From Arthrobacter sp. ISL-30 (GTDB lineage Bacteria > Actinomycetota > Actinomycetes > Actinomycetales > Micrococcaceae), in contig NZ_JAGGPK010000045.1 of assembly GCF_018613855.1 (NCBI RefSeq), positions 1 to 51,132 of the forward strand: a DNA stretch of 51,132 nucleotides, written 5' to 3'. Of this stretch, positions 23,471 through 31,206 are shown in pieces (the first letter of the stretch is position 1; every line of letters starts with the position of its first letter). Below the pieces are notes generated by a model that was not told the origin of the DNA, searched no databases, and saw only the letters and a list, made by a program, of their open reading frames with translations. A program made the translations under genes and the position numbers.

Positions 23471-24382
23471 ATGATCACGGGCAGGCACACAGCAACCGAA
23501 CTTGATCCATCGCTCAGCGACTTCCAGCTGGCATCCGCCCTGGTTCGCGAGGCCGGCCAGCTGGCGCTGCTCATGCGGTTGGGTGGCCTGCAAGGGGAGC
23601 GGAAGACGTCGACGTCGGACATCGTAACGGCGGCCGACCGGGCCGCGGAGGCCTACGTGCTCGAGCAGTTGCAGCGGTGCCGACCGGACGACGGGGTCCT
23701 GGGTGAAGAAGGCGCATCCGTGGCCGGATCCAGCGGCCGGATGTGGGTGATCGATCCCGTGGATGGCACCTACAACTTCCTGCACGGCTCCACGTACTGG
23801 TGCTCCGCGATAGCCCTTAGGGACGCTGATACGCTTACTGACGGCGATCCACTGACTGACGCCGATCCCCTAACTGATAGCGATCCACTGACAGGCGGCA
23901 ACGCGGGCCCCAACGGAGGCGCCGATCCGGCGGTCATCCTTGGCGCGATCTACCAGCCTGAGCTGGACAAGCTGTGGATCGGCGGTGAGGGCCATCCGGC
24001 CACCCTCAATGGGGAGCGAATTGCCGGTCCGGCGGAAATTCCCCTGGCCGAGCTGGGGGTCGCCACGTACATCCACCCCACCTGGCTGGCGGACCCACGC
24101 TGCGCCATGCCCTGGCACGCAGCGGCAATCTCCGCGGCGTCCCTGCGGATGCTCGGCTCCGGTTCGTGCGATCTGGGCCGAGTCGCGGATGGGGAGATTG
24201 GTTGCTGGTTCCAGCACAGCTGCCCTGAGTGGGACTGGCTCCCCGGAAAGGCGATTGTCCGCGCCGCCGGCGGGGACACCGACGTCGTCAGGGTCAACGG
24301 CCTGGACTGGTTTATGGCAGGAGGTTCGACGGCGGTGCGGGAACTGCGCGAGGCCCTCACCTCGACGCCGATGTTGAGCTGA
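23471..24382 (+). CDS. Inositol-monophosphatase family phosphatase with acidic repeat
   Basis: The 303-residue enzyme has the Mg-dependent IMPase motifs: GEEGA near residue 77, the signature WVIDPVDGTYNF near residues 92-103, and EWDWLPGKAIVRAAGG near the end. It could be an inositol-1-phosphatase, a histidinol-phosphatase (HisN) or related; sequence alone does not decide. Residues ~118-141 are four copies of a DxDPLT-type hexapeptide, an insertion between the substrate and metal motifs that I do not know from the family. ATG 23471 is leaderless by the TAAGCT box. It is far from the iol cluster, so the name does not imply a role there. Confidence 0.85.
   Translation: MITGRHTATELDPSLSDFQLASALVREAGQLALLMRLGGLQGERKTSTSDIVTAADRAAEAYVLEQLQRCRPDDGVLGEEGASVAGSSGRMWVIDPVDGTYNFLHGSTYWCSAIALRDADTLTDGDPLTDADPLTDSDPLTGGNAGPNGGADPAVILGAIYQPELDKLWIGGEGHPATLNGERIAGPAEIPLAELGVATYIHPTWLADPRCAMPWHAAAISAASLRMLGSGSCDLGRVADGEIGCWFQHSCPEWDWLPGKAIVRAAGGDTDVVRVNGLDWFMAGGSTAVRELREALTSTPMLS
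23822..23893 (+). repeat. 18-bp x4 tandem repeat in the IMPase-like gene
   Basis: Four in-frame units of 18 bp encode DADTLT, DGDPLT, DADPLT and DSDPLT. The third bases vary, so the repeat has aged under protein-level selection or drift. Confidence 0.9.
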
Positions 24383-24431
24383 AAACCGAGGTGCCGCTGT
24401 GGCTCAGATCCTTAGCGTCGGACCCACCGCC

Positions 24432-24437
24432 TAGACT
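24432..24437 (+). promoter_or_regulatory. -10 box of pcrA
   Basis: TAGACT lies nine bases before ATG 24447, so the mRNA would have a leader of only two or three bases. Confidence 0.45.
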
Positions 24438-24446
24438 GGTGTCACC

Positions 24447-26957
24447 ATGGATATGTTGTTTGACCCGTACGCAGACGGTCCGTTCAAAGCCGGCAGCAGG
24501 ACCGCACTGAAGGCTGCGCCGTCCACGATTTCGCCGACGGAAAGCGGCCTGCCGTCCTCCGGCTATGGCGGCGACGCGGGAGGTTCTTCCGGGCGCGAGC
24601 GGCATTCGTTGCCATCCGCCGCAGCGCTGCTGCAAGGGCTGAATCCGCAGCAGGAAGAAGCGGTCAAGCACTCGGGAAGCCCCCTGCTGATCGTGGCGGG
24701 GGCCGGTTCCGGCAAGACCCGTGTGTTGAGCAACCGGATCGCCTACTTGATCGCCACTCGGCGTGCACACCACGGCGAAATCCTGGCCATCACCTTTACT
24801 AACAAGGCTGCCGCAGAGATGCGGGAACGCATCGAGGCCCTTGTTGGCGGACGGGCCAAGGCCATGTGGATCTCCACGTTCCACTCCTCGTGCGTGCGGA
24901 TCCTCCGGCGGGAGGCAGTCAACGTCGGCCTGAAATCCAACTTCTCCATCTACGATTCCGCTGACTCCCTCCGGTTGATCACCCTGGTAGCCAAGAACCT
25001 GGACCTTGACCCCAAGAAGTTTGCGCCCAAGGCAATCCAGCACAAGATCTCCGCGCTGAAGAACGAGCTCATTGACGATGATTCCTACGCCGCTGCCGCC
25101 AATTACAACGACCCGTTCGAGCAGGCTGTGGCCGAGGTGTTCAAGGGATATGCGCAGCGCCTGCGCCAAGCCAACGCAATGGACTTCGACGACCTCATCG
25201 CCCAGACCGTCTACATGTTCCGGGCCTTCCCGGCGCTCGCCGAGTCCTACCGCCGCCGCTTCCGGCACGTGCTGGTGGACGAATACCAGGACACCAACCA
25301 TGCACAGTACGCCCTGGTCCGCGAAATCGTCGGCGAAGGCCCCCACGCCAGCGAGCTCACCGTCGTCGGCGATTCCGACCAATCCATCTACGCGTTCCGT
25401 GGTGCAGACATCCGCAACATTGTGGAGTTCGAGAACGACTACCCCGACGCCCGAACCATCAAGCTGGAGCAGAATTACCGGTCCACCCAGAACATCCTGA
25501 GCGCGGCGAACTCTGTAATCTCACGCAACCCCAACCGCCCTGAAAAGCGGCTGTGGACGGCCGAGGGCGACGGCGAAAAGATCATCGGCTACGTTGCGGA
25601 GAATGAGCACGACGAAGCCCAGTTCATCGCCAAGGAGATCGACCGCCTCCAGGACGAGGACGGGCTGAGGCCCGGGGATGTCGCCATCTTCTATCGCACC
25701 AACGCCCAGTCCCGTTCCATTGAAGACGTTCTGGTGCGCGTAGGTCTGCCGTACAAAGTTGTGGGCGGCACACGCTTCTATGAGCGTAAGGAAATCAAGG
25801 ACGCCCTCGCCTACCTGCGCGTGCTGGTCAACCCCGACGACGACGTCAACCTGCGTCGGGTGCTTAACGAACCCAAGCGGGGCATCGGCGACCGTGCGGA
25901 AGGGGCCGTGGCGGCCTTCGCCGAGCGGGAACGCACCTCCTTTATCACCGCCGCCCGGCGTGCCGCCGAGGCTCCAGGGATGGCAAGCCGCTCAGTCAAC
26001 GCTGTGCTGGGCTTCGTGAAACTCCTGGACGACCTCGCCGAAGTCGCCTCGGGTTCCGGTGCTGCCGCAGCTCTCGAGGCCGTTCTTGAACAGACCGGCT
26101 ACCTTGCGGGGCTGCGGTCCAGCAACGATCCCCAGGACGAATCGCGAGTGGAAAACCTTGCCGAGCTCGTCGCTGTTGTGCGTGAGTACGAGCGCGACAA
26201 CCCCGAAGGTTCACTTGAGGAGTTCCTGGAGCAGGTGTCCCTCGTGGCTGATGCCGACCAGATCCCCGACGCCCCTGCAGGCACGGAGGAGGAAGCCGCA
26301 GCGGCGGTGGCCGAGGCCAGGCGCATGGGCGTCGTCACTCTGATGACGCTCCACACCGCCAAGGGCCTCGAGTTCCCGGTGGTGTTCCTGACGGGCATGG
26401 AGCACGGAATCTTCCCGCACCAGCGCTCCGCCACCGATCCCAAGGAACTGGCTGAAGAACGCCGCCTGGCGTATGTGGGGCTGACCCGGGCCCGGAAGCG
26501 CCTGTATGTGACGCGCTCGGAAGTGCGCAGCATGTGGGGCCAGAGCCAGTACTACCCGGCCAGCCAGTTCATCCAAGAGATCCCGTCCGACCTCGTGGAA
26601 TGGAAGCGCGAAGGTACTGCCCGCCAATCCGCCGGTTGGAGTAGCGGTGGGCCCATCGGGTCCGAACGCTATAGCGGGTCGTTCTGGGGTGCGGGCACCT
26701 CCCGCGGTCCGGCCGCCAGCGCCACCGCAGGGTTCGACGCCGATGTACCGGCATCAGTGGCCCGCAATCGGGTGCAGCCGCAAAAGGAAGTCATCTCCTT
26801 GGTGGTGGGGGACAAAGTCAACCACACCAGCTTCGGAAACGGAACCGTCGTCGGCGTCGAGGGCGCCGGGGACAAGACCGTCGCCAAGGTGAAGTTCGAC
26901 ATCGGGGAGAAGCGCCTCCTGTTGCGGTACGCGCCGCTGACCAAGCTGGAATCCTGA
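24447..26957 (+). CDS. pcrA: ATP-dependent DNA helicase PcrA (UvrD family)
   Basis: PcrA is a 3'-5' superfamily 1 helicase for nucleotide-excision repair and for clearing RecA or replication conflicts. The 836-residue protein has the Q motif LNPQQEEAV, Walker A AGAGSGKT, motif Ia ITFTNKAAAEM, motif II VDEYQDTN, motif III GDSDQSIYAFRGA, motif V TLHTAKGLEF and motif VI RLAYVGLTRARKRL, then a C-terminal Tudor-like domain (GDKVNHTSFGNGTVVGVEG). The first ~55 residues are a disordered Ser/Gly-rich lead-in. ATG 24447 follows a TAGACT box at leaderless spacing. It stands as a single gene. Confidence 0.95.
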   Translation: MDMLFDPYADGPFKAGSRTALKAAPSTISPTESGLPSSGYGGDAGGSSGRERHSLPSAAALLQGLNPQQEEAVKHSGSPLLIVAGAGSGKTRVLSNRIAYLIATRRAHHGEILAITFTNKAAAEMRERIEALVGGRAKAMWISTFHSSCVRILRREAVNVGLKSNFSIYDSADSLRLITLVAKNLDLDPKKFAPKAIQHKISALKNELIDDDSYAAAANYNDPFEQAVAEVFKGYAQRLRQANAMDFDDLIAQTVYMFRAFPALAESYRRRFRHVLVDEYQDTNHAQYALVREIVGEGPHASELTVVGDSDQSIYAFRGADIRNIVEFENDYPDARTIKLEQNYRSTQNILSAANSVISRNPNRPEKRLWTAEGDGEKIIGYVAENEHDEAQFIAKEIDRLQDEDGLRPGDVAIFYRTNAQSRSIEDVLVRVGLPYKVVGGTRFYERKEIKDALAYLRVLVNPDDDVNLRRVLNEPKRGIGDRAEGAVAAFAERERTSFITAARRAAEAPGMASRSVNAVLGFVKLLDDLAEVASGSGAAAALEAVLEQTGYLAGLRSSNDPQDESRVENLAELVAVVREYERDNPEGSLEEFLEQVSLVADADQIPDAPAGTEEEAAAAVAEARRMGVVTLMTLHTAKGLEFPVVFLTGMEHGIFPHQRSATDPKELAEERRLAYVGLTRARKRLYVTRSEVRSMWGQSQYYPASQFIQEIPSDLVEWKREGTARQSAGWSSGGPIGSERYSGSFWGAGTSRGPAASATAGFDADVPASVARNRVQPQKEVISLVVGDKVNHTSFGNGTVVGVEGAGDKTVAKVKFDIGEKRLLLRYAPLTKLES

Positions 26958-27012
26958 AACTTGGAGGCACCATACGTCGCGAGGGCTCCCCGGGTGCAAA
27001 ACGATCCACGGG

Positions 27013-27018
27013 CATAAT
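27013..27018 (+). promoter_or_regulatory. -10 box of the lipoprotein gene (leaderless)
   Basis: CATAAT lies seven bases before ATG 27026. A GGGAG lies only three bases before the ATG, too close for a normal ribosome site. Confidence 0.5.
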
Positions 27019-27025
27019 GGGAGCC

Positions 27026-27715
27026 ATGCGACGGACTGTATTGGGGATCACGGCTGCCCTGCTCCTGCCTGTGGTGACCGCCTGCTCGGTTGCCACCAAG
27101 GACCCGGAGTATGTTCCGCCCGCGCCGTTGGCGCCCCTTGAGCAGCTCACGCAGATTCCGGTTTCGCAGCCTTCCGGCCTCACGATGAACGACGAGTACG
27201 TAGCGTTTGTGACGCCGGACCGAAACATTGTGTGTGCCATGACCACAGCCCGCGGGGATCACCTCAACCTTCCCTACGAGCCCAACTCCTATGGCGATCC
27301 CGTCAACAACAAACTCGCTACAGTCCCCGTGGTGCACTGCGAGCTGGCGCATTATCCCAAACCGGCCTCGGACGACGTGAAGGATGACTGCGCGGGAACA
27401 GGCCTGGGATACCTCGGCGGTACGATCCTGCTCACCCCCGAGAAGGCCACCTATGGCGGGTGCAGGTCGGGCGTGACCGAGATGGAGGCGGAGTTCGGCC
27501 CCAACGGCAGCCGCAAGGGGCCGATCGCCGAGGTTCCGGTGCTCGAAGACGGACAAAACATCGAGCGCAACGGGCTTCGCTGCTCCGCCTATAACGGAGG
27601 GGTTGCCTGCGGAAATGTGTCGGCCGGGGTTGCCTTCTTCGTAGGCCGTGATGCGTACCAGATCGTGTCCCCACCAGCGCCGACAAACAGTCCGAGTCCC
27701 TCAAAATCCGCATAA
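27026..27715 (+). CDS. Cysteine-rich secreted lipoprotein
   Basis: The 229-residue protein has a basic start, a hydrophobic stretch and a lipobox (VTACSV), so it is predicted to be membrane-anchored outside. The mature part holds six more cysteines in pairs (CAMTT with CELAH, DDCAG with GGCRS, RCSAY with ACGN), suggesting three disulfides, and a VTPDRNIVC segment like that of DUF6636 proteins. The C-terminus is a Pro/Ser tail. I start at ATG 27026 because it sits at leaderless spacing from CATAAT; an ATG at 27017 would overlap that box. Function unknown; it lies between pcrA and sucC without an operon link. Confidence 0.75.
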   Translation: MRRTVLGITAALLLPVVTACSVATKDPEYVPPAPLAPLEQLTQIPVSQPSGLTMNDEYVAFVTPDRNIVCAMTTARGDHLNLPYEPNSYGDPVNNKLATVPVVHCELAHYPKPASDDVKDDCAGTGLGYLGGTILLTPEKATYGGCRSGVTEMEAEFGPNGSRKGPIAEVPVLEDGQNIERNGLRCSAYNGGVACGNVSAGVAFFVGRDAYQIVSPPAPTNSPSPSKSA

Positions 27716-27938
27716 TACAAGGGCATTTCTACGTCTGATAGAACTGTGTGGTTACTCACTTAACAGGTACTGTGGATCAGGCGGGACTGCCCAAAGGGCT
27801 AAAGTTCCCTGTGGAACTTACGTAATGTGACCGGCCTCGGCGTCGGCCCTGCAGCGCGTACTCTCCGCAGCTGGCTATCGCGGTCAACGTGGTTTCCGGC
27901 TGTTCAGAAACTACTTCGACGTAGAAGGACACTAAACC
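27716..27938 (+). promoter_or_regulatory. Long leader region upstream of sucC
   Basis: The 223-bp gap holds two short perfect hairpins: GCCC/GGGC at 27789-27799 and AAGTTCC/GGAACTT with a four-base loop at 27802-27819. No confident promoter pair is visible. GAAGGA about seven bases before GTG 27939 is the ribosome site. Confidence 0.35.
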
Positions 27939-29108
27939 GTGGACCTGTTTGAATATCAGGCGCGCGATATGTTCGAAGCGCACGGTGTACCCGTGCTCGC
28001 CGGCATCGTGGCGCACACCCCTGAAGAAGCAAAGGCTGCTGCCGAGAAGATCGGCGGCGTCACCGTCGTCAAGGCGCAGGTAAAGATCGGTGGGCGCGGC
28101 AAGGCCGGCGGTGTCAAGGTTGCCAAGTCCGCCGATGAGGCCCTTGAGCACTCTACGAACATCCTGGGCATGGACATCAAAGGCCACACGGTCAACAAGG
28201 TCATGATCGCCCAGGGCGCTGACATTGCTGAGGAATACTACTTCTCCGTCCTGTTGGACCGAGCCAACCGCAACTACCTGGCCATGTGCTCGGTTGAAGG
28301 CGGCATGGAAATCGAGCAGCTCGCCGTCGAGCGCCCGGAGGCCCTCGCCAAGGTATCCATCGACCCCGCCGTGGGTATCGACCAGGCCAAGGCCGACGAA
28401 ATCGTCGCAACCGCCGGCTTCGCTGAGGAACTGCGCGGCAAGGTAGCCGACGTCATCCTGAAGCTCTGGGATGTTTTCAAGAAGGAAGACGCCACCCTGG
28501 TGGAGGTCAACCCGCTCGTCAAGACCGGCTCAGGCGACATCGTTGCCCTGGACGGCAAGGTCTCCCTCGACGAGAACGCCGACTTCCGCCACCCGCACCA
28601 CGCCGAGCTGGAGGACAAGGAGTCCGCCAACCCGCTCGAGTCCAAGGCCAAGGAACTGGACCTCAACTACGTCAAGCTTGACGGCGAAGTCGGCGTGATC
28701 GGCAATGGCGCCGGTCTGGTCATGTCCACCCTGGACGTTGTGGCCTACGCAGGCGAAAACCACGGCAACGTGAAGCCGGCAAACTTCCTGGACATCGGCG
28801 GCGGAGCCTCGGCTGAGGTCATGGCCAACGGCCTGTCCATCATCCTGGGCGACGAGCAGGTCAAGAGCGTGTTCGTCAACGTCTTCGGTGGCATCACCGC
28901 GTGTGACGCCGTCGCCAAGGGCATCGTGGGCGCCCTCGCCGAACTCGGCAAGGAAGCGAACAAGCCGCTGGTCGTGCGCCTGGACGGCAACAACGTCGAA
29001 GAAGGCCGCCGCATCCTCACCGAAGCCAACCACCCGCTGGTGACCCTGGCTGCCACCATGGACGAGGGCGCCGACAAGGCCGCCGAGCTCGCCCACGCCG
29101 CTAAGTAA
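27939..29108 (+). CDS. sucC: Succinyl-CoA synthetase beta subunit (ADP-forming)
   Basis: SucC carries the nucleotide site of succinyl-CoA synthetase, which links succinyl-CoA to ATP or GTP formation in the TCA cycle. The 389-residue protein has the usual ATP-grasp start (MDLFEYQARDMFEAHGVPV), KAQVKIGGRGKAGG near residue 46, GNGAGLVMSTLD near residue 248, FLDIGGGAS and NVFGGITACD. GTG 27939 is preceded by GAAGGA. sucD follows after 12 bases in one operon ending at a strong terminator. The inositol pathway downstream feeds acetyl-CoA and DHAP rather than this step, so adjacency is probably chance. Confidence 0.96.
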   Translation: MDLFEYQARDMFEAHGVPVLAGIVAHTPEEAKAAAEKIGGVTVVKAQVKIGGRGKAGGVKVAKSADEALEHSTNILGMDIKGHTVNKVMIAQGADIAEEYYFSVLLDRANRNYLAMCSVEGGMEIEQLAVERPEALAKVSIDPAVGIDQAKADEIVATAGFAEELRGKVADVILKLWDVFKKEDATLVEVNPLVKTGSGDIVALDGKVSLDENADFRHPHHAELEDKESANPLESKAKELDLNYVKLDGEVGVIGNGAGLVMSTLDVVAYAGENHGNVKPANFLDIGGGASAEVMANGLSIILGDEQVKSVFVNVFGGITACDAVAKGIVGALAELGKEANKPLVVRLDGNNVEEGRRILTEANHPLVTLAATMDEGADKAAELAHAAK

Positions 29109-29120
29109 AGGGACACGAGA

Positions 29121-30023
29121 ATGTCTATCTACCTCAACAAGGACTCCAAGGTCATCGTCCAGGGCATCACCGGCGGCGAAGGCACCAAGCACACCAAGCT
29201 GATGCTGGCTGCCGGAACCAACATCGTCGGCGGCGTCAACGCCCGCAAGGCTGGCTCCGTCGTCGTGCATGGTGGCAAGGACATCATCGTCTACGGCACC
29301 GTCAAGGAAGCCATGGCCGAGACCGGCGCCGACGTTTCGATCGTCTTCGTTCCCCCGGCCTTCACCAAGGACGCCGTAGTGGAAGCCATCGAAGCAGGCA
29401 TCGGCCTCGTCGTGGTCATCACAGAAGGCGTGCCCGTGCAGGACTCGGCCGAATTCTGGGCCCTCGCGCAGTCCAAGCTGGACGCCGACGGCAACCAGGT
29501 CACGCGCATCATCGGCCCGAACTGCCCCGGCATCATCACCCCGGGCGAGTCCCTTGTGGGCATCACCCCGGCCACCATCACAGGCAAGGGCCCCATCGGC
29601 CTCGTCTCCAAGTCCGGGACCCTGACCTACCAGATGATGTACGAACTGCGGGACCTCGGTTTCTCCACCGCTATCGGCATCGGTGGCGACCCCGTCATCG
29701 GCACCACCCACATCGACGCGCTGGCCGCTTTCGAAGCTGACCCCGAGACCAAGGCGATCGTCATGATCGGCGAAATCGGTGGCGACGCCGAAGAACGTGC
29801 CGCGGACTTCATCAAGGCCAACGTCACCAAGCCGGTCGTCGGCTACGTGGCAGGCTTCACCGCTCCCGAGGGCAAGACCATGGGCCATGCAGGCGCCATC
29901 GTCTCAGGCTCAGCCGGTACCGCCCAGGCCAAGAAGGAAGCCCTCGAAGCAGCAGGCGTGAAGGTCGGCAAGACGCCGTCCGAGACCGCCGCACTGCTGC
30001 GCGAGGTTTACGCAGCCCTCTAG
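29121..30023 (+). CDS. sucD: Succinyl-CoA synthetase alpha subunit
   Basis: SucD binds CoA and carries the phosphohistidine. The 300-residue protein starts MSIYLNKDSKVIVQGITGGEG, has the CoA site and KSGTLTYQM, the partner-contact motif GIGGDP, and the active His in GHAGAIVSG near residue 255. A ribosome site (GGGACACGAG) lies in the 12-base gap after sucC. It closes the operon. Length is normal for the family. Confidence 0.96.
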   Translation: MSIYLNKDSKVIVQGITGGEGTKHTKLMLAAGTNIVGGVNARKAGSVVVHGGKDIIVYGTVKEAMAETGADVSIVFVPPAFTKDAVVEAIEAGIGLVVVITEGVPVQDSAEFWALAQSKLDADGNQVTRIIGPNCPGIITPGESLVGITPATITGKGPIGLVSKSGTLTYQMMYELRDLGFSTAIGIGGDPVIGTTHIDALAAFEADPETKAIVMIGEIGGDAEERAADFIKANVTKPVVGYVAGFTAPEGKTMGHAGAIVSGSAGTAQAKKEALEAAGVKVGKTPSETAALLREVYAAL

Positions 30024-30064
30024 GCGAACAGTCCCCTTAGCCGGGGGCCTGTAGCTGGAACTAA

Positions 30065-30109
30065 CGACGGCGTCCGTCACCTTCCCTGCGAAGGTGACGG
30101 ACGCCGTCG
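30065..30109 (+). terminator. Strong terminator after sucCD
   Basis: A perfect 19-bp stem (30065-30083 with 30091-30109, loop CCCTGCG) is followed by GCGTTTAAG. It can also stop transcription of the LacI pseudogene from the other side. Confidence 0.9.
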
Positions 30110-30125
30110 GCGTTTAAGGCAGTTG

Positions 30126-30505
30126 CTAGCCCCTCCACGAGGGATCGGTGGTCCGGCGAACCACGAGCGTGGGTCCAAGATTGGTGATGGAAGGCTCCCT
30201 GTCGGGATCGGACAATCGCTGCAACATGGTGGCGGCGGCGGTCCTTCCGAGTTCTCGCGAATGCTGGTCGATGGAGGTCAGCCCCACTAGCGTGGATGCC
30301 GCCACGTCGCCCGGGACGCCCAGTCCGTGGCCCATGAGTGCCTCCAGGACGCCGATGGCGGTGAGGTCGTTGTCCGCGAAACCGCCGTGGGAACCTCCTG
30401 CCCGGAGGAGAGGAACTCCTCCATCGCCTTCCTGCCGCCCATTTCCGTCATGCGGGCAACATCCTCCATGGTTACGGAACGGGCGGTGCGGGGCTGCTGG
30501 CTCAC
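30126..30505 (-). pseudogene. LacI-family regulator pseudogene
   Basis: From GTG 30505 on the minus strand the reading begins like a LacI regulator (RSVTMEDVAR) but jumps at once to a C-terminal-domain segment (MTEMGGRKAMEEFLSSG), so most of the DNA-binding and core domain is deleted. Near 30383 the frame shifts by one base: after PTAV the expected FADNDLTAIGVLEALMGHG continues in another frame to the end (TTDPSWRG). Both an internal deletion of roughly 200 codons and a frameshift make it non-functional. It lies at the left edge of the inositol island and may have been its or another sugar cluster's regulator. Confidence 0.85.
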
Positions 30506-30560
30506 AATAAACCACTATGCCATCTGGGCCTTCATTGTCAGGTTTGGCTGGATCCTCCTG

Positions 30561-30588
30561 TTGCATGCTCGGAGTACTTTGTTATTAT
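30561..30588 (+). promoter_or_regulatory. Putative promoter of the tautomerase gene
   Basis: TTGCAT at 30561-30566 and TATTAT at 30583-30588 are spaced by 16 bases. The IolR-type motif at 30586-30600 overlaps the -10 box. Confidence 0.5.
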
Positions 30589-30600
30589 GTCAGGACAAAC
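30586..30600. promoter_or_regulatory. Predicted IolR operator 1 (tautomerase)
   Basis: TATGTCAGGACAAAC contains the near-palindrome TGTC-AG-GACA. It is nearly identical to the motifs at 31069-31083 and 41380-41394, and sits on the promoter of the first gene of the island. Confidence 0.65.
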
Positions 30601-30617
30601 TATTGAAGGAGTGGGAC

Positions 30618-31022
30618 GTGCCCCTCGTCAGAATCGACGTCAACCAAGGCCGTAGCGCCGAGGAACTTGCCACTCTGAGCAAGGTGATCCATGACGCAAT
30701 CCTTGCGGAATACGGAATCCCGGAGCGGGACTACTTCCATATCCTCACTGAGCACCCGCAGGGGCAGATCTTCGCCCAAGATGCCGGACTGGGCTTCGAG
30801 CGCAGTAGTGGCGTTGTCATGATCCAGATCTTCACCCAGGGAGGGCGGAGCCAGGAGGCCAAGCAATCGCTCTTTGCGGCCATAGCCGAACGCCTGATCG
30901 GAATCGGCGTTGCCGGCGAAGACGTCTTCGTCGGCTATGTCGAAAACGCTCCCGGCGACTGGTCCTTCGGGTTTGGTCGGGCTCAATACGTCACTGGTGA
31001 GCTGGCAGTCCCGGCCAAATAG
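30618..31022 (+). CDS. Tautomerase family protein (Pro1)
   Basis: The 134-residue protein belongs to the MIF/4-oxalocrotonate tautomerase superfamily (Tautomerase_2-like). After removal of the start Met the catalytic Pro1 is exposed (PLVRIDVNQGRSAEEL); LTEHPQGQIFAQD and VVMIQIFTQGGRS follow the family plan. GTG 30618 has AAGGAG six bases upstream. Its promoter carries the same TGTCAGGACA motif as iolC and the ABC transporter, so it is predicted to belong to the inositol regulon. A keto-enol isomerisation of inosose or of the trihydroxycyclohexanedione is a possible role, but this is inference; it is not part of the textbook pathway. Confidence 0.85.
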   Translation: MPLVRIDVNQGRSAEELATLSKVIHDAILAEYGIPERDYFHILTEHPQGQIFAQDAGLGFERSSGVVMIQIFTQGGRSQEAKQSLFAAIAERLIGIGVAGEDVFVGYVENAPGDWSFGFGRAQYVTGELAVPAK

Positions 31023-31068
31023 GCCAGCGCTGAAGAGCGTCTTCTTGACCCATTGTGTATGTTGTAAA

Positions 31069-31098
31069 TATGTCAGTACAAACTTTTGACAGGACATA
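31069..31098. promoter_or_regulatory. Predicted IolR operators 2 and 3 (iolC promoter)
   Basis: TATGTCAGTACAAAC at 31069-31083 is followed by TTTGACAGGACATA at 31085-31098, a second, inverted-like version. The second overlaps a TTGACA (31086-31091) that serves as the iolC -35 element; CAAAGT at 31109-31114 is a weak -10 at 17-base spacing. Confidence 0.65.
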
Positions 31099-31206
31099 AA
31101 TTCTGGTGCAAAGTAGTGGTTGTGGTCCCGCTCACGTGTAGGGCGGACAGCTACGAAGCCCTTCTGTCCTGCCGGATTGACTTCAAAAGAAAGGTCCACG
31201 ATTACT

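Noticed and set aside
23822..23893. Possible CRISPR-like array
   Set aside because: Units are 18 bp, contiguous without spacers, and in frame within a gene.
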